The position numbers and the translations under genes are program-made. DNA of 64,000 bases from CAZHCA01 sp964530825 (GTDB lineage Bacteria; Bacteroidota; Bacteroidia; Chitinophagales; Saprospiraceae): positions 1 to 64,000 of the forward strand of contig CAZHCA010000013.1 in the NCBI GenBank assembly GCA_964530825.1, given 5' to 3'. The stretch's first letter is position 1. Each line of letters starts with the position of its first letter. Below, one piece after another: positions 26,739 to 35,720 of the stretch. The notes below the pieces were generated by a model that made no database searches, was not told the origin of the DNA, and was given only the letters and a program-made list of their open reading frames with translations.

Positions 26739-26954
26739 TTAGGCTACGGAAGCACGCGGGGGCGCTGCTTCTACAAACTTTTTACCGTCCCACTTACCTA
26801 GCCACTCGCATTCTTTACCGACCTGGACGTAACGCTGATAAGCATCTACTGCAGCTTGCTTCGACTTCCGATAAATGGTGATATTGGTTGGAGTAGATTT
26901 TACGGTAAAGTAGTATTTATCCTTACCCAGGGAATAATTCTTCTTCAATTTCAT
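26739..26954 (-). CDS. Small basic protein of unknown function
   Basis: From the ATG at 26954 the product has 71 residues (MKLKKNYSLGKDKYYFTVKS). It alternates Lys and aromatic residues and has a tryptophan-rich motif, CEWLGKWDGKKFV. It is probably a small alpha/beta protein. The frame is open to 26981, which would overlap the cold-shock gene by four bases; either start keeps the two genes in one transcript. No family is recognised. Confidence 0.6.
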   Translation of the reverse strand: MKLKKNYSLGKDKYYFTVKSTPTNITIYRKSKQAAVDAYQRYVQVGKECEWLGKWDGKKFVEAAPPRASVA

Positions 26955-26977
26955 ATGCCAACGTTTTAGTGAAATAA

Positions 26978-27241
26978 TCAAGACTCGAGTCGTCGTACCT
27001 GGTGTGCTTCCAAACCTTTATCGTTGCGGTGAATATTGAAAGTTACCTTGTCACCGCGTGAGATCGGTTGTTTCAATTGGGTGACATGTACGAAAACCTC
27101 GCGGTCTCGGTCTTTAGGAATGATAAAACCATAACCGCGACGGCGATTGAAAAATTTTACTTCGCCCACGGCCGTCGACGGACGCTCGGCGGTTACCGGG
27201 CTTTTATTGATGATGGTGTTCAAAAAATTTTTAATCCACAT
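26978..27241 (-). CDS. Cold-shock domain protein
   Basis: The 87-residue protein has a 25-residue N-terminal extension before the cold-shock OB fold. GEVKFFNRRRGYGFI holds RNP1 (RGYGFI), and EVFVHVT is RNP2. It should bind single-stranded RNA or DNA and melt secondary structure. Standard CspA is about 70 residues, so the extension is notable. The 71-residue gene downstream is probably cotranscribed. Confidence 0.88.
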   Translation of the reverse strand: MWIKNFLNTIINKSPVTAERPSTAVGEVKFFNRRRGYGFIIPKDRDREVFVHVTQLKQPISRGDKVTFNIHRNDKGLEAHQVRRLES

Positions 27242-27331
27242 GGTCTGCTTCGCTTTTTTAATTTACAAATCAATTTCCAAAATACAACTACTCGGATCAC
27301 TAAGAGGAAGGAAGCTGAGACCTGGGAGACC

Positions 27332-27410
27332 AATAACAACGGACCTAATCGATATAACGACAACGTCTTGTTATTAGTTCCCCAGCCAGTTATATCGCTG
27401 TTAATCAGCG
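27332..27410. repeat. Interleaved inverted repeats after the ornithine-racemase-like gene
   Basis: AATAACAA (27332-27339) pairs with TTGTTATT (27368-27375). CGATATAAC (27350-27358) pairs with GTTATATCG (27389-27397). The arms interleave, as in an H-type pseudoknot. CGCTG/CAGCG (27396-27410) forms a third hairpin touching the gene stop at 27413. It is probably the 3' end of the operon transcript on the minus strand. Confidence 0.5.
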
Positions 27411-27412
27411 AC

Positions 27413-28483
27413 TTACGACACCTCTTTGCCAATGTAATCGGAATTCAGTAATCCAAGTGCGCCCATGTACTTGAGCTTAAAGGGGACCAAATCGCCCACC
27501 TTGTAATCGAGGGTATTTTCACCCAGGTCCAATACCAGCATATCGCTGCTGGCATTGACGATTTCGATGCGATCGTCTTCTGGCACCAGGTAATCCACCC
27601 CAATATCGAGGGTACCTAAGTCGAGGATGGCCCGGTAAGAAAACTTCCCGTAGTCTTCGGCATCAACTTCGAAGACATCGCCCGATGGATTCGCGGCCAG
27701 TTCCCCAATAGGTACTTTGGGCTTCTCGGTGATTTCAATAATTTCGGCGTAAAGTTTCAGCACATCGGTTTCCATGCCGGGGATCGGCTCCTCGGTGACC
27801 AGGTTGGTACCGAAATACAGGGTCTCCCCAACGCGAAAGTGATTGACGCTGGCAGGCACCTGCTTTTGCATCAACAGGGGAATAACCACCGAGGTTCCTC
27901 CCGTAATGAAAGGGATCTTCTTATTGAACTTCGTTTCAATCAACTGTTTATACAAGCTTAGCTGAATGAGTTTATCCTGCGAAGGCATGACTCCGTGCAA
28001 GCAGTTGAGGTTGGCTCCAATAGCTACCACATCGATATTCGGCAGCTCAAAAATCGAAGCGTAAAAGTCCATCAGGTGATCGCCCATGATACCTTCGCGC
28101 AGGTCGCCCAACTCGATCATGATGGTCACCTTGTGCACTTTGTTCTGGCGCTGCGCCTCCTCCGAAAGGGCTTTAATGATAACGCTCTCAGAATTGAAAC
28201 TGACATCGGCATATTTCACCACATCGACCAGGTTGGTGTGACCGGGAGGTTTAATGAATACCGTTTGTATCTCAGGATTCATCTCTTTAATTTTTTGCAG
28301 GTTATGGATACGACTGTCACATACTTCCACAACGCCTAGATCCAGCACCTGCTGCAAAAACGCCGCATTACCGCACAGCAATTTGGTGACGACGGCCCAA
28401 TCTTTGTTGTTTTCTCTAAAAAGGTTATCCAGGAAATCGTAGTTATATTTCAACTTGTCCCGGAACAGTTTAATGTAAGCCAT
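27413..28483 (-). CDS. Alanine/ornithine racemase-family PLP enzyme (Orr-like)
   Basis: The 356 residues form an alanine-racemase-type TIM barrel and C-terminal domain of the ornithine racemase (Orr/YhfX) group. The PLP lysine is in VVTKLLCGN (Lys34). Family blocks are ELGDLREGI, ITGGTSVVIPLL, VNHFRVGETLYFGTN, VPIGELAANPSG and ASSDMLVLD. Clostridial Orr interconverts L- and D-ornithine; the substrate here is inferred, not shown. No D-ornithine aminomutase genes are present. It is last in a minus-strand operon after the SSS transporter, M20 hydrolase and Alr, 29 bp behind alr. Confidence 0.87.
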   Translation of the reverse strand: MAYIKLFRDKLKYNYDFLDNLFRENNKDWAVVTKLLCGNAAFLQQVLDLGVVEVCDSRIHNLQKIKEMNPEIQTVFIKPPGHTNLVDVVKYADVSFNSESVIIKALSEEAQRQNKVHKVTIMIELGDLREGIMGDHLMDFYASIFELPNIDVVAIGANLNCLHGVMPSQDKLIQLSLYKQLIETKFNKKIPFITGGTSVVIPLLMQKQVPASVNHFRVGETLYFGTNLVTEEPIPGMETDVLKLYAEIIEITEKPKVPIGELAANPSGDVFEVDAEDYGKFSYRAILDLGTLDIGVDYLVPEDDRIEIVNASSDMLVLDLGENTLDYKVGDLVPFKLKYMGALGLLNSDYIGKEVS

Positions 28484-28512
28484 TAGATTCGGATTACTTG
28501 AAAAAATACGGC

Positions 28513-29664
28513 CTACCCGACTACACGCCGGGGAATGTCGTGCGGCAAACGCGTAAGCAACTCGTAGTTTACCTGATCGCTGTAGTCGCCAAACGACGAG
28601 ACCGTTATTTCGTTTTCTCCCTGCCGGCCGATAAGAACAACTTCGTCTCCCTTTTCGACGCCCTCCACTAGGGTGACATCGGCCATGATGGCATTCATGT
28701 TTACCATGCCGACCGTACCTACTCGCTGACCGTGAATCAAAACGCGCCCCTGATTACTCAGGGATCGACTGAAACCGTGTCCGTAACCTACAGGGATGGT
28801 TGCAATTTTCATGTTGCTATTTGCCAGGTACGACGTTCCGTACCCGATGTATTCTCCCTCGGGAATGTGCTTGACATCCATTACGCGACTCTTCCAAGAG
28901 ATCAGAGGCGTGAGCGGATTAATCTTATCCGGCTTGTCGCGCAGGAACTCGATAATTACCTCCTGACTGGGCCAAAACCCGTACTGCATGATGCCCACCC
29001 GCACCATTTGTAAATGGGTTTCGGGAAAGCGTACCACGGCAGCCGAACAAGCAATGTGCTCGTGCTCGGGTTGCAGTCCCTTTTTCTTTATCCACTTACT
29101 CATACGGCGAAAGATGATTTTTTGCTTGCGTACCCGGTAGTAATTGGCAATACTTTCGGCGCCGGCGAAATGCGTGCAAAGACCGCCCAACTTTACGTGA
29201 GCCTGGTTTTTTGCGATGAAATTGCAGGCTTCTTCCAGAACTTCCGGCTCCAAACCAGTTCGGTTCATACCGGTTTCCAGCTCCAGGTGTACTGTCGCGG
29301 GCTTACCTACAAGCCTAGCCGTATGCACTGCTGCCTTAAGCCGGTCTAGCTCAAAGACGAAAAACTCCACATCATTTTCCAGCGCCCATTCTAGCTGATC
29401 ATTGGTAATCTCACCCATGATCATGATGCGTGCTTTGTCGCGACACATTTGCTGCACACGGTAAGCTTCGTCGGCACTAAAGGTCGAAAAGTGTTTAATA
29501 CCACAGCGCTCTGCCAGAGGCACGAATTGCTCGATTCCGTGGCCGTAAGCATTGCCTTTCACAACCGATGACATCAACGTTTTTTCTCCGATCAAAGAAC
29601 GAATAAAAGCCAGGTTTTTCTCCAGCGCGCTTTTACTGAGCTCGATCACACACGTATGGAACAT
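28513..29664 (-). CDS. alr: Alanine racemase
   Basis: This PLP enzyme makes D-alanine for peptidoglycan. The 383 residues carry the PLP-lysine motif VVKGNAYGHG (Lys36) and the opposing catalytic tyrosine in IGYGTSYLA (about 265). Other family features are ETGMNRTGLE and TIPVGYGHGFSR. murF, the usual neighbour in many Bacteroidota, is absent. Instead the gene sits between an M20 hydrolase (overlapping by one base) and an Orr-like racemase. It may therefore be a catabolic racemase rather than the housekeeping one; sequence alone does not decide. Confidence 0.9.
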   Translation of the reverse strand: MFHTCVIELSKSALEKNLAFIRSLIGEKTLMSSVVKGNAYGHGIEQFVPLAERCGIKHFSTFSADEAYRVQQMCRDKARIMIMGEITNDQLEWALENDVEFFVFELDRLKAAVHTARLVGKPATVHLELETGMNRTGLEPEVLEEACNFIAKNQAHVKLGGLCTHFAGAESIANYYRVRKQKIIFRRMSKWIKKKGLQPEHEHIACSAAVVRFPETHLQMVRVGIMQYGFWPSQEVIIEFLRDKPDKINPLTPLISWKSRVMDVKHIPEGEYIGYGTSYLANSNMKIATIPVGYGHGFSRSLSNQGRVLIHGQRVGTVGMVNMNAIMADVTLVEGVEKGDEVVLIGRQGENEITVSSFGDYSDQVNYELLTRLPHDIPRRVVG

Positions 29665-30818
29665 TATCCCAGTATTTTTTCTACCAGACTATAAAATATC
29701 TGAACGCCCTTAGGGATAATGGCGTCCGGAAAATCGTAATCGGGATTGTGCAGCGCAGGCGTTTTTTTCCCCGATCCCAACCCAAACATGGCGCCGCGAT
29801 AACGCTGGGTAAAGGCGCCGAAATCTTCGCCCCATTTGAGGGGACGCTTTCGCTCGATCAGCTGATATTCGCATTTTGTAGCTGCCGACCGAATCCATTT
29901 AACCGCCTCGGCGTCGTTGTAGTTGGTCTCGAAGGGATTGGTCCATTCAGTCTCTACCCGAAGAACATAGCGGGAGCGCAGCTTGATAACGGCACTCAAC
30001 ATCTGCTCTTTAATATTTTCTAGTGGCTCCATACGCCAGGTCCGCATCGTAAAGTGAACTTCCCCATATCCCGGCGAAACCCCGTAAGCCTTCTCCCCCA
30101 TCCGGATGTGGATAGGCGTGACCAGCGTAAAATCTTCGCGCTCCAGGTCGGGTTGGGTCAGTTTTTCGGCCAGGGACAATAAAGTAACAATGGCCGGTCC
30201 CGGATGGATGCCATTTTCGGGTTCACCAGCGTGGGCAGTTTTACCGTGAAGCCGAACAATCAGGCTCGTCACTGCCGCTGAAAAAGCGCCTTCACGCGTG
30301 ACAATTGCTCCCATCGGGTAACCCGGAAGGTTGTGCAGAGCAAAAACCCAATCGGGCTCGATTTTTCTAAACTGCTCATCTTCCAGCACCTGATGTGCTC
30401 CGGCACCGATCTCTTCGGCGGGCTGAAATAGCAACACTACCCGCCCCTTTTTGGGCCGATTATCATGAATGCGTCGCCCCAGCCCCAACAGAATACACAT
30501 GTGTCCGTCGTGTCCACACTTATGACTTACGCCGGGAGTTCCGGAACGGTACTCAAAATCGTTCTCCTCTTCAATGGGCAGAGCATCCAATTCAGCTCGA
30601 AACAGAATTGTCGGCCCTGCTTCGGGCCCTTCAAAAACGGCCAGTAAACCCGTGCCACCGACATTCTGGTAGAGATGGTCGGGACCTAAGGCCTTCAGCT
30701 CTTCGGAAATGCGACCAGCCGTATGGTGTTCGTTATTAGAGACCTCCGGATGCTGATGTAAGTATTTTCGTACATCTTCCAGCGCTTCCAGTGTCCGGGG
30801 CTGCACCTTATTCGACAT
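29664..30818 (-). CDS. M20-family amidohydrolase
   Basis: This 384-residue metallo-amidohydrolase resembles N-acyl amino acid and hippurate-type hydrolases. Metal-site motifs are visible: HKCGHDGHMCILLGLG at about 100, QPAEEIGAGAHQVLED at about 130, and a late His in ALHNPDYDFPD. A dimerisation domain is inserted at about 180-290. No signal peptide is seen, so it acts in the cytoplasm on an imported substrate. It overlaps the SSS transporter by 11 bp and alr by 1 bp, which shows tight coupling. Confidence 0.88.
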   Translation of the reverse strand: MSNKVQPRTLEALEDVRKYLHQHPEVSNNEHHTAGRISEELKALGPDHLYQNVGGTGLLAVFEGPEAGPTILFRAELDALPIEEENDFEYRSGTPGVSHKCGHDGHMCILLGLGRRIHDNRPKKGRVVLLFQPAEEIGAGAHQVLEDEQFRKIEPDWVFALHNLPGYPMGAIVTREGAFSAAVTSLIVRLHGKTAHAGEPENGIHPGPAIVTLLSLAEKLTQPDLEREDFTLVTPIHIRMGEKAYGVSPGYGEVHFTMRTWRMEPLENIKEQMLSAVIKLRSRYVLRVETEWTNPFETNYNDAEAVKWIRSAATKCEYQLIERKRPLKWGEDFGAFTQRYRGAMFGLGSGKKTPALHNPDYDFPDAIIPKGVQIFYSLVEKILG

Positions 30819-32325
30819 ACTGATAGGGGGTCTTTTCTTTAATGTTCTTTGTTATTGTTTTCTCGGCGCCCGGTCCCCAGCGGCTAAGCAGTAGAAAAAT
30901 AAGCAGCGAAGCGCTGATTCCGGCAATATTTGCATCCAGACCGTAAGGCAGCTGGAAATTGGGCAAATCGATTTCGCCGGGTAAATCCCGGCTAGAAACT
31001 TCGATAATCAGGGTAGTAGTTCCGCCCACCAGCATCGCCCAAAAGGCAGCGACCGGGGTTTTGCGCTTAAAATATAAGGCCCCGAGGATCGGCACCAGCA
31101 ACCCGGAAACCATAAAGGCATAGGACAGTAGCATCAGATCGAGTACCTGCTTCATTTGCATTGCCAGGAGCAGTGCGGAGGCTCCAATCACCAGCGTAGC
31201 GACCTGAGAGATGCGCAAGACCTGCTTTTCATTGCCCGAAATGGGCCGGAAGCGTTCTACAATATCGGTGACAATATTACCCGAGGCTGCCATTAGGCAG
31301 CTGTCGGCAGTCGACATGATCGCACTGAAATAAGCCGATAACATCAATCCGGTAAGGCCGATGGGTAATACATTGCGCAGCAATAGGGGTAACCCCATTT
31401 CAGAGTCCATTGCGGCTACATCCGTATATCCCAGGTGGGCGAAAAGGCCCTGTTCGGCCCCTACCCGGGCGAAAAGGCCCAATAGTACACCCATAAAAGC
31501 CATTACCGGATACTCGAACAATCCGGCTATATACCAGGCTCTACGGGCCGTTTTTTCATCGCGGCAGGCGTAGATACGCTGGTAAAGCGTCATACCGACA
31601 AACCAGATCGGGATAATCGTCACCGCCCAGTTGATCAATTCCGCCCAGCCGACGTTGGCCAGGGATAGAAACTCCGGCCCTACCGCATCACGGATACCTT
31701 GCATACCACCTACCTCCCGGTATCCTAACGGAATACCGATAAAGATGAGGCCTGCCATCAGAATAGTCCACTGGGCAGTATCGGTATAGATTACCGCTTT
31801 CAATCCTCCGACTACCGTATAGACCACTGCAATTACGCCCATGATCAGCAAAGCCTGCTGCAGGGTCAGCACCGGGAAAGTAGCCGATGCCAGTTTCGCA
31901 CCTGCCAGAATTTGTGAGCTGGTAAACCCGATGTACCCAATAGCCGAAATGATACCGGCCATTAAGGCAACCTTATTATTGTAGAAGTGCCCAAATACCT
32001 GAGGAAAGGTTAAGAGATTAATTTTTTTTGACAACCGACTGATGCGGGGAATCAGGAAAACGGCGCTTAGCCACGCTCCGATTAGTCCGGTAAATAACAT
32101 CCAGGAACCAGCAACACCCATAACAAATCCGAGCCCGCCCAGGCCAATGGAAAATCCTCCACCTACATCCGTGGCAACTACCGAAAGCCCGATGTGCAAA
32201 CTGCCCATGTTGCGCCCTCCGACGTAGTAATCATCCGTGCTGCGGTTGCGGTAAAAAAAGTACAAGCCGATGCCAAGCATCGCCAGGAAATAAACAATAA
32301 ATACAATAATATCAATGGTCTGCAT
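30808..32325 (-). CDS. Sodium:solute symporter (SSS family)
   Basis: The 505 residues give about 13 membrane helices of the SSS/PutP type. The N-terminus starts in a helix (IDIIVFIVYFLAMLGIGLYFF). Then come the family segments RNMGSLHIGLSVVATDVGGG, YTVVGGLKAVIYTDTAQW and YFSAIMSTADSCLMAASG, the last with the Na+-site serines. The solute is unknown. Its position as first gene of the racemase/hydrolase operon suggests an amino acid or acyl amino acid. The stop overlaps the M20 start. Confidence 0.9.
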   Translation of the reverse strand: MQTIDIIVFIVYFLAMLGIGLYFFYRNRSTDDYYVGGRNMGSLHIGLSVVATDVGGGFSIGLGGLGFVMGVAGSWMLFTGLIGAWLSAVFLIPRISRLSKKINLLTFPQVFGHFYNNKVALMAGIISAIGYIGFTSSQILAGAKLASATFPVLTLQQALLIMGVIAVVYTVVGGLKAVIYTDTAQWTILMAGLIFIGIPLGYREVGGMQGIRDAVGPEFLSLANVGWAELINWAVTIIPIWFVGMTLYQRIYACRDEKTARRAWYIAGLFEYPVMAFMGVLLGLFARVGAEQGLFAHLGYTDVAAMDSEMGLPLLLRNVLPIGLTGLMLSAYFSAIMSTADSCLMAASGNIVTDIVERFRPISGNEKQVLRISQVATLVIGASALLLAMQMKQVLDLMLLSYAFMVSGLLVPILGALYFKRKTPVAAFWAMLVGGTTTLIIEVSSRDLPGEIDLPNFQLPYGLDANIAGISASLLIFLLLSRWGPGAEKTITKNIKEKTPYQYVE

Positions 32326-32386
32326 AGCACCCCTTACCCTAAATTCTTCAAAGAACGTTTGCAGTCAGAAAGGTCCAAGCGGAGAA

Positions 32387-32584
32387 TTAGTTCTCCTCCA
32401 TTTCCTTTCTCACCTTCTCCCGGTATTCCGCCTTCAGAATTTGATTGCGCCGGCGTACCGAAGGCTTGGTAAACTCGCGTCGTTTGCGGAGTTCTTTCAA
32501 CACTTTTGCATCGCGGAACTTACGCTTAAATCGTTTGAGCGCGCGATCAATACTCTCACCATCTTTTACTTCAACAATTAACAT
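32387..32584 (-). CDS. rpsU: 30S ribosomal protein S21
   Basis: This 65-residue basic protein of the small ribosomal subunit has the family blocks MLIVEVKDGESIDRALKRFK and KRREFTKPSVRRR. Length and charge are typical. The gene is 61 bp upstream of the SSS transporter on the same strand and 93 bp downstream of a GNAT gene. The spacing permits a shared transcript, but a separate promoter is equally likely. Confidence 0.96.
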   Translation of the reverse strand: MLIVEVKDGESIDRALKRFKRKFRDAKVLKELRKRREFTKPSVRRRNQILKAEYREKVRKEMEEN

Positions 32585-32677
32585 ACAATCAATTTTATGA
32601 TAAAAAAATAGAATCGCTGCAACACGAATGCCCAGCTAAAAACACTCATCGTCCGAAAAATAAGCAAATGGTAATGA

Positions 32678-33169
32678 TCAGGCCTGGTCTTCCTGGGTAG
32701 TATTGGCAACCTGAACGCGCTGGGCGGTGGGCCGGTGCAGGCGCATTTCCAAGTACTTGTTTTCAAAGCCTAACTTTTCGTACAGCTTCTTTGCGGGGTT
32801 GTCCGGTTCTACGTGCAAGGCAATGCTGCCGTCTACTGAAGCAATCGCTTTTTCCATGAGCTGACGCCCCAGGCCTTCACCCCGTTCTCCTTGGTGTACA
32901 GCAATGTATACTAAAATGTTTTCCGGTATGTAACCTTCCATTCCGGTGCGGTTGATTACCACCGTACCGACGATCTTTCCTTCTTTCAGGGCATTGAGCA
33001 CAATGCCACCGTGTGAGGGACGCTCTTTAAGCGCATATTGAATGGCTTTGAGAATATCTTCTCGCTTATCCCCATATTGTTCGAGGTGCTCGTATAGGAA
33101 ATCAACCGTGCGGTCTGTCTGCGGGATAGAAGCGCGGTTAAAAGGTGTAAAAAGTTCAAATTGTGTCAT
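32678..33169 (-). CDS. GNAT-family N-acetyltransferase
   Basis: The 163 residues hold a GNAT fold. The acetyl-CoA pyrophosphate loop is QGERGEGLGRQLMEKA at about 95-110. LHVEPDNPAKKLYEKLGFENKY is the usual C-terminal part. The acceptor is unknown. A candidate -7 element TATTTTTG lies 33 bp upstream. It is followed by rpsU. Confidence 0.87.
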   Translation of the reverse strand: MTQFELFTPFNRASIPQTDRTVDFLYEHLEQYGDKREDILKAIQYALKERPSHGGIVLNALKEGKIVGTVVINRTGMEGYIPENILVYIAVHQGERGEGLGRQLMEKAIASVDGSIALHVEPDNPAKKLYEKLGFENKYLEMRLHRPTAQRVQVANTTQEDQA

Positions 33170-33201
33170 AAACAGTTTCTATAGAAAAAATTTTGATTGA
33201 A

Positions 33202-33209
33202 CAAAAATA
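33202..33209 (-). promoter_or_regulatory. Candidate -7 element (TATTTTTG) of the GNAT gene
   Basis: On the minus strand this matches TAnnTTTG exactly and would give a leader of about 25 nt for the gene starting at 33169. A -33 element is not evident. Confidence 0.35.
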
Positions 33210-33309
33210 GGCAATAATGACCTACAGGTTAGGCTTTCCTGCCTTTTTTAGCATCCAAAATTTTAACGTTCGCCCATTCTATTAAGTTCATCTAGGCTAA
33301 CCGCCTTCC

Positions 33310-33810
33310 TCAGGCCGATTTGTTATTCTCTAGTTCGGGGCGTAGGTGGAGTTCTCCGGTGATAATCGGAGAAGCATCAATAGCATCGGCATCTAGAAGG
33401 TCGGCGATGGTATGAAATGCGGTTTGGATCTCCTTAAGTTGCTCGGGCGATAACTTATCGAGCTTGCTGCTCAGTCGTTCGTGCAGCGGTGCCGGTGTCT
33501 GTTCGACCAGGTCCGATCCTTTAGCCGTCAGCGTTATAAAACTTATACGGCGATCTTCTTTCCGGGGTAATTTGGCAATCAGGCCCTTGCGCTCTAACCG
33601 GTTGATGATCCCGGTTACAGTACTGGCATTCAGGCTCAAAAAATCCTTAATTTCCTTTTGCGAAGCTTGAAACTGAGGCTGGTCGCGCAGGTAGTTTAGG
33701 GTCAGCAACTGCGGAATGCTGATGCCGTGTTCCTTCTCGATACGTTTGCTTTCCAAATTAATAGAACGCACGATTTTACGAATGCTGGTTAGGATATCGG
33801 TATAATTCAT
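33310..33810 (-). CDS. MarR-family transcriptional regulator
   Basis: This is a 166-residue winged-helix regulator. The recognition helix region is NASTVTGIINRLERKGLI (about 65-82), and the wing is RKEDRRISFITLTAKG. N- and C-terminal helices form the dimer. Its ligand and targets are unknown. The neighbouring genes are a GNAT downstream and DUF502 upstream, all on the same strand with 100-140 bp gaps. Confidence 0.92.
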   Translation of the reverse strand: MNYTDILTSIRKIVRSINLESKRIEKEHGISIPQLLTLNYLRDQPQFQASQKEIKDFLSLNASTVTGIINRLERKGLIAKLPRKEDRRISFITLTAKGSDLVEQTPAPLHERLSSKLDKLSPEQLKEIQTAFHTIADLLDADAIDASPIITGELHLRPELENNKSA

Positions 33811-33915
33811 GGATTTAAAACAATCAATGCTGTTTTGTCTTCTGCCAGGAGGAAGACTATCTTCTTCATTTACAAAACCCTAAATATCGTCATTTAGTAC
33901 TGAACCACCAAATAA

Positions 33916-34584
33916 TCAATTGGATCCCGGACTTTTTTCGGGCGTCGAACCGATAGGGGCATCAATGGGATCGTTTTCGAAGAAGCGCCTGGCACCGGTA
34001 CCCACCCCGATGATGATGCGCATGGCTTCTTCGGGACGAATATCGAGGCGCCGAATCTGCGATTCCTGCACTACAAAAATAAATCCGTTGGTGGGGTTGG
34101 GGCCGGTGGGCACGAATATGGTGAACCGACCGTCGGGGGTCTCGTCCGAAATGAAGCCCAGCATCCGCGTGGGATTATTGAACACATCAACGGAGACGAC
34201 CTGGGTAAAGGGCATTTGATTTTTGTTGCCAAAAAAGGATTGCACCATCTCCCGCAAAACGGTGTAAAAGGGCAGAGGTTCCAGGATATTTTTCTCAAAC
34301 CGGCCGAACAGGCGGTTGCCGAAATTAGTCCTTACGAACAAACCGATGAAGAAAAAAGCCACCATTACGAGTCCGAAGGCCAGTAAATCGATAATCCAGT
34401 CGGTCAGTTCAAAGGGAAAATCGAAAAGCTGCTTAATCGGACCCAGGATATTCGAAATAAAGCTGAATATCAGATCGAGCAAAAAGAGGAAGATGGCGAT
34501 GGGTAAAATAACGACAATACCACCTAAAATGGTCGTTAAAAGGAAGTGCCGAAAGCGCTGCAATATGGATCGGGGTTTACTCAT
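33916..34584 (-). CDS. DUF502-family membrane protein
   Basis: The 222-residue protein has two strong membrane segments at about residues 14-45 and 62-85, and a soluble C-terminal domain. Family blocks are LPFYTVLREMVQSFFG, GFISDETPDGRFTIFVPTGPNPTNGF, and a glycine-rich IIGVGTGA near the end. No biochemical role is established for the family. An acidic Pro-rich tail closes it. The gene is divergent from the ZIP transporter. Confidence 0.9.
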   Translation of the reverse strand: MSKPRSILQRFRHFLLTTILGGIVVILPIAIFLFLLDLIFSFISNILGPIKQLFDFPFELTDWIIDLLAFGLVMVAFFFIGLFVRTNFGNRLFGRFEKNILEPLPFYTVLREMVQSFFGNKNQMPFTQVVSVDVFNNPTRMLGFISDETPDGRFTIFVPTGPNPTNGFIFVVQESQIRRLDIRPEEAMRIIIGVGTGARRFFENDPIDAPIGSTPEKSPGSN

Positions 34585-34800
34585 TGCAAAACCGGTTATT
34601 TTGATCGTTTTCTAAAGAATGGAAGCTTAGAGCTTTTTCCTTCGCAATAACTACCGCTATTCCCCGGTTATTGTCAAATCAAGATAATAAATAAGGAATA
34701 CCCGATTGCTGTATCTTTAGTTTTTTATTCCTACAGGATCGAGTTTTCCCCCGAATACCGACAACGGGGTATATTTCAGAAGATGCTTTTCGATTAACCT

Positions 34801-35625
34801 ATGGAACAGATAATTAATTGGATTAGTGGATTCTCACCCGTTCAGCAGGCGTTAATCGCCACCCTGTTCACATGGGGCGTTACGACGCTGGGAGCGGGCC
34901 TGGTCTTCTTTTTCAGGCACGTGAATCAAAAGGTCCTCGACGCCATGATGGGCTTCGCGGCCGGGGTCATGATCGCAGCCAGCTTTTGGTCGCTCTTGGC
35001 GCCTGCAATCGACATGGCCGAAGAAAACGGCCGGCTTCCAGCCTGGGCCCCTGCCTTGATCGGCTTCCTGTGCGGCGGCCTTTTTTTGTTCGCCGTAGAT
35101 CAGGTTTTACCCCACTTACACATCGGTCATCGCCTGGAACAGGCCGAGGGGATCAAAACCAGCTGGAAGCGTTCCGTGCTGCTGGTCCTGGCGATCACCC
35201 TGCACAATATTCCAGAGGGACTCGCTGTGGGCGTAGCTTTCGGCGCCGTCGCTTACGGCATGCCGACTGCTTCGCTGGGTGCGGCAATCGCACTGGCCAT
35301 CGGCATCGGGTTACAAAACTTTCCCGAAGGTACGGTAGTTTCCGTTCCTTTACGGCGCGAAGGTATGCGACGTGGGCGGGCCTTTTTTTACGGACAAATT
35401 TCGGGGGCGGTAGAGCCCATTGCGGGCGTCTTGGGCGCCGTTGCCGTAATATCGGTGCAGGCCGTGCTTCCCTATGCCCTGGCCTTTGCCGCAGGTGCCA
35501 TGATTTATGTAGTAGTGGAGGAACTTATCCCGGAGTCGCAACTGTCCGGTAATACCGACCTGGCTACTATTTTTACCATGTTAGGCTTTAGCTTGATGAT
35601 GACGCTCGACGTAGCCCTGAGTTGA
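34801..35625 (+). CDS. ZIP-family metal transporter
   Basis: This 274-residue protein has eight predicted membrane helices. The metal-binding helix 4 has HNIPEGLAVGVAFG, and helix 5 has LQNFPEGTVVSVPLRREG, the paired (H/Q)N-PEG motifs of ZIP carriers. The His-rich loop between helices 3 and 4 is short (HLHIGHR). It should import zinc or another divalent metal. Resembles ZupT and the GufA group. Transcribed alone, 95 bp before a two-component system. Confidence 0.92.
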   Translation: MEQIINWISGFSPVQQALIATLFTWGVTTLGAGLVFFFRHVNQKVLDAMMGFAAGVMIAASFWSLLAPAIDMAEENGRLPAWAPALIGFLCGGLFLFAVDQVLPHLHIGHRLEQAEGIKTSWKRSVLLVLAITLHNIPEGLAVGVAFGAVAYGMPTASLGAAIALAIGIGLQNFPEGTVVSVPLRREGMRRGRAFFYGQISGAVEPIAGVLGAVAVISVQAVLPYALAFAAGAMIYVVVEELIPESQLSGNTDLATIFTMLGFSLMMTLDVALS

Positions 35626-35720
35626 ACAGTGGTGGAGAATTATCGACAAAATGATTAACTTCCCCTTTAGTATTATTAAAACGCGTTTTCCCCGTATGGA
35701 AAACATCCTCGTGGATATTT

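Noticed and set aside
26570..26881. A 103-codon plus-strand frame
   Set aside because: It runs through two hairpins and antisense to the 71-residue gene. Its composition looks non-coding.
34872..35552. A 226-codon frame on the plus strand inside the ZIP transporter gene
   Set aside because: It is arginine- and glycine-rich, as expected for a shifted frame. The overlapping ZIP frame has clear metal-site motifs.
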